Part shown: positions 1 to 5,349 of the stretch, piece by piece
Position numbering within the stretch: the stretch's first letter is position 1
How the letters are laid out: every line of letters starts with the position of its first letter
Assembly (NCBI GenBank): GCA_002401525.1
Contig: NVTH01000199.1
Span: 1 to 5,374 of the forward strand
From: Moraxellaceae bacterium
Lineage (GTDB): Bacteria; Pseudomonadota; Gammaproteobacteria; Pseudomonadales; UBA3067
Reading direction: 5' to 3'
Length of the DNA stretch: 5,374 nucleotides
Program-made: the position numbers and the translations under genes
The notes under the pieces: model-generated
What the model saw: only the letters and a program-made list of their open reading frames with translations
What the model was told of the DNA's origin: nothing
Databases searched by the model: none

Positions 1-17
1 CCAGAGCACAACGAATA

Positions 18-118
18 GAAAATGCATCAATGCAAGACCTGACCCCGTTCGTGTGTGGAAAATGCATCAATGCAAGACCTGACCCCGTTCGTGTGACCCC
101 GTTCGTGACCCCGTTCGC
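18..118. repeat. Tandem repeat block with GACCCCGTTCGTG core
   Basis: Bases 18-55 and 58-95 are identical over 38 bp with a 40-bp period. The last part of the unit then reiterates as shorter copies: GACCCCGTTCGT at 95-106 and GACCCCGTTCGC at 107-118. Each long unit contains the inverted repeat TGCATCAATGCA (5-bp arms, 2-bp loop). Read on the minus strand, GGGGTCAGG precedes this palindrome, the order expected of REP-type elements (conserved head, then imperfect hairpin). The block ends only 7 bp from the brnA stop codon, so it forms the 3' flank of the brnTA transcript. That it is RAYT-mobilised is inference; the repetition itself is directly visible. Confidence 0.85.
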
Positions 119-125
119 TATTACT

Positions 126-377
126 CTACCTATCTTGCTGACTCTCCATGTAACTTCTCAGCAATTTATTGATTCGTGTCTGATAACCTTGTCCTTGAGA
201 CTTAAACCACACAAGAACATCGCTATCTATACGCAACGTCACCGGCTGTTTACTCGGCACTTTAATTTCTGCATTCTGGAAGAAGGCATCATCCAATTCT
301 GGGATATCACTCGTATCGATATCTTTATCTTCCATTTCTGAGAGACGTTTCCAATCAGTCTTTGATACTTTGCTCAT
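126..377 (-). CDS. brnA: BrnA-family type II antitoxin
   Basis: This 83-residue protein matches the BrnA antitoxin family (COG3514/DUF4415 type). In the family, BrnA binds and neutralises the BrnT ribonuclease toxin and represses the shared promoter as a ribbon-helix-helix dimer. Visible hallmarks are the acidic DIPELDDAFF segment (residues 24-33), the strand PVTLRI (45-50), the helix carrying DVLVWFK (53-59), the GQGYQTRIN turn (62-70) and the closing helix LLRSYM (72-77). The ATG at 377 was chosen because a GAGG motif sits 9 bases upstream. A GTG in the same frame at 392 overlaps that GAGG and is less likely. The start lies inside the end of brnT (23-nt overlap), so the two genes are translationally linked. 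The reading frame is intact, although its toxin partner is damaged. Confidence 0.9.
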   Translation of the reverse strand: MSKVSKTDWKRLSEMEDKDIDTSDIPELDDAFFQNAEIKVPSKQPVTLRIDSDVLVWFKSQGQGYQTRINKLLRSYMESQQDR

Positions 378-540
378 AACGACGCACCTCACGTTTATTC
401 GCTTTTCGGGCCGAGATTATTCGGATCGTATCTTCATAGCGTTCGACATAGACCACAACTCCAATCAAGCTTTGTAGCCAGCCTACGCCTACCCAACGCT
501 CTTCTCCGTAATCTTCTCGCTCATCCCACTCAATGAGCAT
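355..540 (-). pseudogene. brnT: BrnT-family toxin with internal deletion
   Basis: BrnT toxins are RelE-fold ribonucleases of roughly 90 residues encoded directly upstream of brnA. This frame gives only 61 residues. The N-terminus MLIEWDE is typical of the family, and the C-terminal half (GEERWVGVGWL, then DTIRIISARKANKREVRRYE) matches it strongly. What is missing is the stretch that normally follows the opening EWDE, including the conserved KHG-x-x-F segment, about 30 residues. The frame is preserved across the gap, so the shortened protein and the overlapping brnA start could still be translated. The ATG at 540 has AAGGG about 5 bases upstream; a GTG at 546 is an alternative. Toxic activity is probably lost (inference), but a shortened BrnT could still bind BrnA. 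Confidence 0.8.
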
Positions 541-549
541 AACCACCCT

Positions 550-571
550 TGTATTGACATTTGTACATACA
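550..571 (-). promoter_or_regulatory. Possible brnTA operator
   Basis: The arms TGTAT (550-554) and ATACA (567-571) form an inverted repeat separated by 12 bases. It encloses a second palindrome, TGTACA (562-567). It lies 10-31 bases upstream of the brnT ATG. BrnA-type ribbon-helix-helix antitoxins usually autorepress through palindromes placed like this. I see no convincing -35/-10 pair, so the call rests on position and symmetry only. Confidence 0.3.
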
Positions 572-573
572 GC

Positions 574-857
574 TTACTCCACTATTCTTACTTCTGCACG
601 TTTACTTTCAGCAATTAAATCGCTATACAACGCCTCTTTCGGCTCATCATTCAGTACACCACCTCACCATCAACTTAATTGATGAGAGTCGTAATCCACT
701 GTTTTTAAATAGATTTATCCATTTTCATTCTCTGCATTCAGCTCTCCTCCACCTCTTCAGCGGCTAAGCTAGTCAGCAACTCGACTTCGTCCGCGTCCTC
801 ATGAATCTCTATCTTTCTGACCCATTCATTTTCGCCGAGTCGGTGGCCGCATGGAGT
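574..857 (-). other. Gene-poor stretch with two short minus-strand open segments
   Basis: I recognise no gene here. Two minus-strand segments are open: 738-857 (39 residues, rich in Glu/Asp, containing KIEIHEDADEVELL and ending EEVEES) and 574-663 (29 residues containing SDLIAESKRAEV, ending 33 bases before the brnT ATG). They are in different frames, neither has a convincing start with a ribosome binding site, and the upstream limits are stop codons. The acidic composition resembles the tails of small cytoplasmic proteins, so they may be remnants of an older gene truncated by the repeats at 857. Chance reading frames remain possible. Confidence 0.25.
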
Positions 858-909
858 TTAGGGGTCAAGATTTAGGGGTCAAGTATCATATTGCCATTTC
901 ACGCTTTAC
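857..909. repeat. GGGGTCAAG repeats plus solo copy of a RAYT 3' tail
   Basis: The 13-bp TTTAGGGGTCAAG occurs at 857-869 and 871-883. The second copy continues into sequence that matches 1666-1704, the 3' end of the RAYT pseudogene, at 35 of 39 positions over 871-909. Read on the minus strand this copy would encode VKREMAI followed by a TGA stop, against VKRETAI-stop at the RAYT locus. Beyond about 910 the similarity falls to weak traces. CAAGTATCATATTG directly after the GGGGTCA head is an imperfect palindrome. The copy is either a leftover of a deleted RAYT gene or a mobile repeat derived from that gene's end. Confidence 0.7.
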
Positions 910-949
910 GCGGCTAACCTTACCCACTTGCAAGCAAGTTTAGTAAATT

Positions 950-1561
950 CTAATTAGCGGTCGCCCCATTTGGCCAAGGCCCTATTTTAAGAATTTCGCT
1001 TTTAATCACTCCCTCGAATTGCGGATACCTCTTCTCAAACATTGGAATGTCTCTTTCACTTCGATCCAAAATTTCGGGGTAACCATCAGCAACAATTGTC
1101 ATGCCAAGAAAATTTTTGCCAGCCCGGAGATTCATATGAAAACCGCCTATATATTTTATTTCACCCTGAGCGACCTCAAAACTTAATGGGTTTGGATCTA
1201 CTCGAGGGCTAATAAACACTCCGGCACTACTAAAGATTTTCCAAGTCGATAATTTATGCGTTCCCGCAGGAAGGGTAATCGCGAAAAGCCGGCCTTGTAC
1301 TTTCCCAAATTCACTTGGTTTGTACCACCCGCCAGGAAATACTTCTTGAGTCGACTCTAACTGTCGGTAATTCTTATTTTCTTTATGGTTCATATAAAAA
1401 ATTGCTTTGTTATTGTGTAGCCCACCCCCTATATCATTAGTAACAGAAAAAACCACGATTCCTTGGTCACTATCTAAAAAATTGAAGCCGTTTTCTATAC
1501 TTGTAGTAGCACAACCAGAAAGAAACAACCCAACAAATATTAGTACGAGCGCTCTAAACAT
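950..1561 (-). CDS. Predicted lipoprotein of unknown function
   Basis: This 203-residue protein opens with a textbook lipoprotein signal. A basic residue (R3) precedes the hydrophobic core ALVLIFVGLF and the lipobox LSGC, with the lipidated cysteine at residue 17. Residue 18 is Ala rather than Asp, which favours outer-membrane sorting. The mature part looks like a beta-rich globular domain: repeated aromatic and glycine positions, an LPAGTHKL segment and a C-terminal ERDIPMFEKRYPQFEG segment. This layout recalls DUF2846-like lipoproteins, but I cannot assign a family with confidence. The ATG at 1561 was chosen because GGGGA lies about 5 bases upstream and it gives a compact signal peptide; an in-frame TTG at 1573 would add four residues. 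The gene stands alone, with relic repeats on both sides and no operon partner visible. Confidence 0.82.
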   Translation of the reverse strand: MFRALVLIFVGLFLSGCATTSIENGFNFLDSDQGIVVFSVTNDIGGGLHNNKAIFYMNHKENKNYRQLESTQEVFPGGWYKPSEFGKVQGRLFAITLPAGTHKLSTWKIFSSAGVFISPRVDPNPLSFEVAQGEIKYIGGFHMNLRAGKNFLGMTIVADGYPEILDRSERDIPMFEKRYPQFEGVIKSEILKIGPWPNGATAN

Positions 1562-1680
1562 ATCTATCCCCAAATTATTGTCAAAAAACTACCCACACTA
1601 TCAAAAACATACAAAGTAGGAAATATGCCACACCTCAACCTTATCAGCTCCTACCTATTCAAAAATTTAGAGGCCAAGTA

Positions 1681-2203
1681 TCATATTGCTGTTTCACGCT
1701 TTACCCGATTCACTCTACGCACCAACTTCTGATCCCCTTCCATCAACTCCTTGAGCTTTTTAATCGTCATCGGGATGCTCCCCGTTCGCTTCAACCCAAA
1801 CGCCCTTGCAATATCCGTAAGCCGTTACCCTCCCAATTCCTGGCAAAGGTGCATCTCGACCCACCGAGGCACGTTATTACTCCCACCTCGTTGCGTTACC
1901 CTAATTGACCCAGGGGAGACTTTAAATATTGCCGCTACTTTGTCAACAATCGCTGAAATCTCCGGCCTAAATAGTATGCTATCAGCATAGTTCACGGCCT
2001 CGTCCTTAGTGATCCGCTGGCCATAGGCCCATGGAGGAAATTCATCGCTTCCCAAATAGGGGAAGCATTGTCCTTATCGTAGAATTTTACACGCTCCTCA
2101 TCCACGCCCACTTCTACAAACGCCTTATATTCTTTTTCCCTCGTTTTAACGGTGATAGAAGAATAGACTGCATTGAGAGAAAGCCACTCAGATGGTAGCT
2201 AGC
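1681..2203 (-). pseudogene. REP-associated tyrosine transposase (RAYT) C-terminal remnant
   Basis: On the minus strand the sequence reads as the C-terminal half of a TnpA-REP/RAYT protein: LPSEWLSLNAVYSS, then YKAFVEVGVDEERVKFY, then the LGSDEF motif. A DnaA-domain-IV-like helix-turn-helix region follows (VPRWVEMHLCQELGG, then LTDIARAFGLKRTGSIP), ending VKRETAI and TGA at 1681-1683. It is decayed in three visible ways. A TAG interrupts the frame just before LPSEW. The frame changes at about 2054-2056, where restoring one T would join ASPI to LGSDEF. An in-frame TAA at 1825-1827 replaces what is probably a tyrosine codon after LGG. The N-terminal HUH/Y1 catalytic half is absent. Weak similarity may run on to the IS edge at 2242. 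RAYTs are single-strand transposases thought to act on REP hairpins. Confidence 0.8.
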
Positions 2204-2239
2204 GCTTAACAATGTAATGGAAATAACTAGGCCGCAGAT

Positions 2240-2244
2240 ACCTG
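2240..2244. repeat. Left copy of ACCTG direct repeat at IS edge
   Basis: ACCTG occurs here and again at 4799-4803, the two edges of the IS21 element. A 5-bp duplication is within the range known for the family. However, if the element begins at the TG of 2243, as the terminal repeats suggest, part of this 5-mer belongs to the element and the duplication is instead an imperfect 4 bp (TACC versus CACC). Both readings restore the same empty site. Confidence 0.5.
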
Positions 2245-2247
2245 CAT

Positions 2248-2339
2248 ATTCCGGAACAAGATGAACACCTATTCCGAATTAACGTGAACACCCATTCCGA
2301 TTTATGTTGAACTTCTATTCCGACGCAAGATGAACACTT
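2248..2339 (+). repeat. Four tandem 23-bp terminal repeats, left IS end
   Basis: Four head-to-tail units of exactly 23 bp occupy 2248-2270, 2271-2293, 2294-2316 and 2317-2339. Each starts ATTCCG and contains a TGAAC core near its end, usually as TGAACACC or TGAACACT (the third unit has TGAACTTCT). Unit 4 differs from the inner right-end repeat (4748-4770, inverted) at only one base. Such arrays are taken to be IstA binding sites in IS21-family elements. Confidence 0.9.
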
Positions 2340-2350
2340 TTGCGAGTTTT

Positions 2351-2377
2351 CCGGAATCGGTGTTCAACATCCGGAAT
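2351..2377 (-). repeat. Inverted inner copy of the terminal repeat
   Basis: Read on the minus strand, 2358-2377 is a 20-bp version of the terminal unit (ATTCCG, then GTTGAACACCG), followed at 2351-2357 by the start of another (ATTCCGG). It faces the four direct units at 2248-2339 with an 11-bp gap, and lies between the left end and the istA ribosome binding site. It could be a regulatory IstA site for the istA promoter or a way to form a paired end structure; the function is inferred. Confidence 0.75.
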
Positions 2378-2470
2378 GGAGGATCAATCCCCTCGAAAAC
2401 AACCTCTTAAGCATTGATTTTTAATCACTTACTATCACGTTCCTTCCCCCAAAAAAGGAGTGCGATAGCC

Positions 2471-3947
2471 ATGGCTGCTAAGAGGACTAAAATGCGTACC
2501 ATTAAAGAGATTCTACGGCTTCATTATCAGGCCAATCTAAGTCAGCGTCAGATTTCCAAAAGCCTAAATATATCCTTAGGCTCGGTCTCACTTTATCTCA
2601 GTCGTGCCAAAGAGGCCGGCTTCATTCATTGGCCGTTACCCGACAATATTGATGACGCTGCTTTGGAATCCGCACTATTTCCAAAGCGTCCCGCAGACGC
2701 TCATGCTGGTTATGTGGTGCCTGATTACGTCGAAATTCATCAAGAACTCAAACGTAAAGGCGTCACGAAACAATTGCTTTGGGAGGAATACAAGCACATC
2801 CATGGCGGTAACGGATACCAGTATTCTCAATATTGCCAGCGTTACCGCCATTGGGTAAAGCAACAACAATGCTCGATGCGACAGATCCATAAAGCCGGTG
2901 AAAAACTCTTTATCGACTATTGTGGCCCCACCGTTCCTTTCGAAAAAATCAGACTGGATTGAATCTCACGTCAAAGCCTTTCAGTTTTTTGGCGGTGTGC
3001 CGGATATTATCGTGCCCGACCAATTAAAAAGTGCCGTTACTAAATCCTGCCGTTATGAACCCGAGCTCAACGAAAGTTATCAACATATGGCGAGCCATTA
3101 CCAATGCGTTATTATTCCCGCGCGACCTCGAAAACCCAAAGATAAAGCCAAGGTCGAAAACGCAGTATTAGTGGTTGAACGTTGGATATTGGCTCGCCTA
3201 CGACACGTTGAGTTTTTCTCGTTAGCGCAGCTCAACCAGGCCCTCGCAGCGCTACTCGAAGACCTCAATCAACGCCCCTTTAAATCATTGCCCGGAACTC
3301 GGGCCAGTCAATTTGAATTACTCGACAAACCTGCAATGAATCCTTTGCCTGCAGAACCGTATCAGTTCGTAGAATTCAAACTCGTGCGCGTCAACATTGA
3401 TTACCACATTGAATTCGATCAGCATTTCTATTCGGTGCCTTACCATTTAGTAAAACATCAGCTTGAAGCGCAAGTAACGTGCGACAGTGTGGCGTTATTT
3501 TTTAACCATAAACAAGTTGCACGACACGCTCGAAGCACTCAAAAATACGGCTATACAACGCATTTGTCACACCTGCCAGAGTCACATCGAAAACATCAGC
3601 AATGGACGCCAGAAAGAATTTTAACGTGGGCGCAATCCATTGGCCCCAACACACTACTGATCACTCAAGATTTATTCCATCGAAAATCTCACCCCGAACA
3701 AGCCTACCGCGCATGCCTTGGATTATTAAACCTCTCTCGCCGTTACGATTCAGTTCGCCTTGAGGGCGCATGTCAGCGAGCAGTCACGATTAAATCGCCT
3801 TATTTAAAAAGCGTTAAATCAATTTTGAAACAAGGCATTGATCAACTCGAGTTAAGCTCTAATGCTTGCGGCAATGCAATATCCGCTTCTTCCTCAATGC
3901 CTCACGACAATATTCGCGGCGCCGAATATTACAACCCAAAATCCTAA
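2471..3947 (+). pseudogene. istA: IS21 transposase IstA, split by deletion and frameshift
   Basis: IstA is the DDE transposase of IS21 elements. The start at 2471 (MAAKRTKMRTIKEILRLHY) is set by AGGAG ending 10 bases upstream. An N-terminal helix-turn-helix is clear (residues 23-43, LSQRQISKSLNISLGSVSLY). The first frame runs through [12 protein letters not shown] (first catalytic Asp, residue 149) and stops at 2962 after 163 residues. Homology resumes in the +1 frame from about 2949 with [16 protein letters not shown], then VPDQLKSAV (second Asp, codon 3018-3020) and DKAKVENAV (catalytic Glu, codon 3156-3158), ending at 3947. Between GPTVP and SDWIES about 35 residues normal for the family are missing, so this is an internal deletion of roughly 100 bp that also shifts frame. 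All three acidic residues survive but on separate frames, and the RNase H core between them is incomplete. Confidence 0.9.
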
Positions 3948-3958
3948 AGGGGAAAACC

Positions 3959-4717
3959 ATGTTACAACAACAAAATTTACTCCAGCTGCGACAACTCAAG
4001 CTCAGCGGGATAGCCGACGCATTGGAGCTGCAATGCAGTCAACCCAACACTTATGATGAACTGGGATTTGACGAACGAATTGCATTGCTGATTAACCAAG
4101 AAGCCACTTATCGAGATAACAAACGACTCAAGCGATTATTAACAGCTGCTCGATTTAAAGTGCAAGCTCGCCTGACTGACATTAACTACGAACACCCGCG
4201 CGGGTTAAAGCGAAAACAGATTGCTGATTTGCAAACCAATGATTGGATCGAAAAAAATCGCAACCTTTTAATCACCGGTCCCACGGGGTGCGGAAAGACG
4301 TACCTGGCATGTTCGGTGGGGCATCACGCTTGTTTGAATGGCTATAGCGTTCGCTACTTTAGAGCCACACGATTATTTGAAGCGTTAACGATTGCTCACG
4401 GTGATGGAAGCTATTTAAAGCTGATTAATCAAATCGCAAAGACAGACCTCTTAATCATGGATGATTGGGGCTTAGAGATGCTCACACAAAGCCAGCGCAA
4501 TGATCTTCTAGAAATCATGGAAGACCGGCACGGTACTCATTCAACGCTGATTACCAGTCAATTGCCGGTCACTAAGTGGCACGCTCATATTGGTGATCCC
4601 ACCTTAGCGGATGCCATTTTAGACCGCTTATTACACAATGCTCACAAGCTGAAATTGAAGGGAGACTCGATGAGAAAGTTGATGTCGTCATTGACTGATG
4701 ATGAACACCTAGGCTAA
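3959..4717 (+). CDS. istB: IS21 transposition helper ATPase IstB
   Basis: This intact 252-residue AAA+ (DnaA/DnaC-like) ATPase works with IstA by selecting target DNA and stimulating strand transfer. It has an N-terminal helical region (LLQLRQLKLSGIADAL, residues 7-22), Walker A GPTGCGKT (107-114), Walker B LLIMDDWG (164-171), a sensor-1-like STLITSQLP (195-203) and DRLL (222-225) with a probable arginine finger. The ATG at 3959 is set by AAAGGGGA, whose G-run ends 6 bases upstream; the open frame begins earlier, but that part overlaps istA in another frame. The spacing from the istA stop is 11 bases, so translation is probably coupled. Its last codons (DEHL) contain GATGAACACCT, a core of the IS terminal repeat. 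No defect is visible. Confidence 0.95.
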   Translation: MLQQQNLLQLRQLKLSGIADALELQCSQPNTYDELGFDERIALLINQEATYRDNKRLKRLLTAARFKVQARLTDINYEHPRGLKRKQIADLQTNDWIEKNRNLLITGPTGCGKTYLACSVGHHACLNGYSVRYFRATRLFEALTIAHGDGSYLKLINQIAKTDLLIMDDWGLEMLTQSQRNDLLEIMEDRHGTHSTLITSQLPVTKWHAHIGDPTLADAILDRLLHNAHKLKLKGDSMRKLMSSLTDDEHLG

Positions 4718-4747
4718 ATAGTATAAAGGCAATGCTTGAGTGGTTTT

Positions 4748-4792
4748 AGGTGTTCATCTTGCGTCGGAATGAGTGTTCAACTTGAACGGAAT
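4748..4792 (-). repeat. Two terminal repeats, right IS end
   Basis: Read inward on the minus strand, 4771-4792 (22 bp, ATTCCG start, GTTGAACACTC end) and 4748-4770 (23 bp, ATTCCGACGCAAG start, ATGAACACCT end) are adjacent copies of the unit found four times at the left end. The left/right asymmetry (four versus two) is plain. The inner copy is nearly identical to left unit 4. Confidence 0.9.
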
Positions 4793-4798
4793 ACGCAC

Positions 4799-4803
4799 AC
4801 CTG
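4799..4803. repeat. Right copy of ACCTG direct repeat at IS edge
   Basis: This partners ACCTG at 2240-2244. Removing the element and one copy rejoins the flanks as AGATACCTGGC. The match is short and partly overlaps the predicted element tip, so it supports but does not prove a target-site duplication. Confidence 0.5.
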
Positions 4804-5160
4804 GCAAAACGCCCTCATCTCGAGCTTTAAATACCAAGCAAGCACGGTCAGCATCGTAGACTTTGCGTCCTTAAAATACGCGGCGTAAACAACTACATTA
4901 AAGATGACATCAAATCCCAACCACGAGACTTCAAGGCGTACCGGCGTCCAAGGATGAATCATCGGCCAACCACGGGAACATGGCTAAACCACACAACGCT
5001 AACACTACAATTTTTTCATCGATTACTTCCTAACATTCTTTGCCGTAGATTAATCAATTTCAATCACTGTAGTCGGGAATAATTTTATATCCCATACCAG
5101 GGTTTGGGTGGCGGTGCGGTGCATTGTTCATCCCGGGTTACGCTTATTGGGTTACCTCAG
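4804..5160. other. Right flank of the IS, no credible gene
   Basis: I see no supportable gene. A minus-strand frame, open up to 4962 and running into the IS repeats, has no ribosome binding site and unconvincing composition. One suggestive fragment starts at the minus-strand ATG near 5018. If one base were restored after MKK, it would read IVVLALCGLAMFPWLA, like a signal peptide, but the frame soon meets stops. This may be the eroded start of an exported-protein gene. Positions 5101-5160 are G-rich (GGTGGCGGTGCGGTG) and contain two GGGTTAC motifs, similar to degenerate intergenic repeats. Confidence 0.3.
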
Positions 5161-5219
5161 GAACCCCAACAAATAGGCTTCGATCGTTGAACATGTTGGG
5201 GTTCATTCTTCACCCCAAC
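5161..5219. repeat. CCCCAAC/GTTGGGG inverted repeat cluster
   Basis: GAACCCCAACA (5161-5171) is an exact 11-bp inverse of TGTTGGGGTTC (5194-5204). GTTGGGGT (5195-5202) is also an exact 8-bp inverse of ACCCCAAC (5212-5219) with a 9-base loop. The middle arm is shared, so the two hairpins exclude each other. The ending CCCCAACCTACGGG resembles dispersed intergenic repeats common in gammaproteobacteria. No gene overlaps it. Confidence 0.75.
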
Positions 5220-5326
5220 CTACGGGCTTCATTTAATGCTTATAGCCTTTTAACTAAAGTTTAGAGTGAACTACCCCATCAAGACGCGTTTAAAAGCTTC
5301 GTCTCATTGTAAAAACAGTACGAATT

Positions 5327-5349
5327 AGGCTGTTTATGCGGCCTTTTTT
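5327..5349 (+). terminator. Possible rho-independent terminator
   Basis: AGGCTG (5327-5332) can pair with CGGCCT (5339-5344), one pair being G-U, around the loop TTTATG, followed at once by a run of T. The stem is short and no gene ends just upstream on the plus strand, so the role is uncertain. Confidence 0.4.

Larger units (their letters stand above)
2243..4797 (+). mobile_element. IS21-family insertion sequence, istA defective
   Basis: The element is about 2555 bp and carries the two-gene istA-istB arrangement that defines IS21. The outer tips are TGCATATTCCG on the left (2243) and, read inward from the right end (4797), TGCGTATTCCG: 10 of 11 match, with the usual TG...CA termini. Just inside both tips are multiple 22-23 bp repeats, a known feature of IS21-family ends. 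Cargo genes are absent. It lies next to the RAYT relic at 1681-2203. Because istA is deleted and frameshifted, transposition would need IstA supplied from another copy. Boundaries are inferred from the repeats and could shift by 1-2 bases. Confidence 0.88.

Noticed and set aside
18..118. Possible CRISPR array
   Set aside because: Only two full units with a 2-bp gap and shorter partial copies; no unique spacers and no cas genes.
30..341. Plus-strand open frame over brnA
   Set aside because: It lies opposite the well-recognised brnA, begins inside the tandem repeat and has no family features.
561..767. Plus-strand 68-residue frame
   Set aside because: Unusual Leu/His/Ser-rich composition, no ribosome binding site and no recognisable motif; probably chance.
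1407..1619. Plus-strand frame opposite the lipoprotein start
   Set aside because: Complement shadow of a gene with a clear signal peptide and lipobox.
1751..1990. Plus-strand 79-residue frame over the RAYT relic
   Set aside because: The minus strand shows clear RAYT protein similarity across the same bases.
2604..2890. Alternative frames on both strands inside istA
   Set aside because: Shadows of the transposase frame, which has family motifs throughout.
2930..2965. Programmed ribosomal frameshift in istA
   Set aside because: The A-run hints at slippage, but the shift would still leave about 35 core residues missing; IS21 istA is normally one continuous frame, so a deletion explains it better.
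4777..4962. Minus-strand 61-residue frame running into the IS right end
   Set aside because: It has no ribosome binding site, and its end lies within the IS terminal repeat. A different minus-strand frame is open across the restored empty site, but it overlaps the RAYT relic out of frame and is likely fortuitous.
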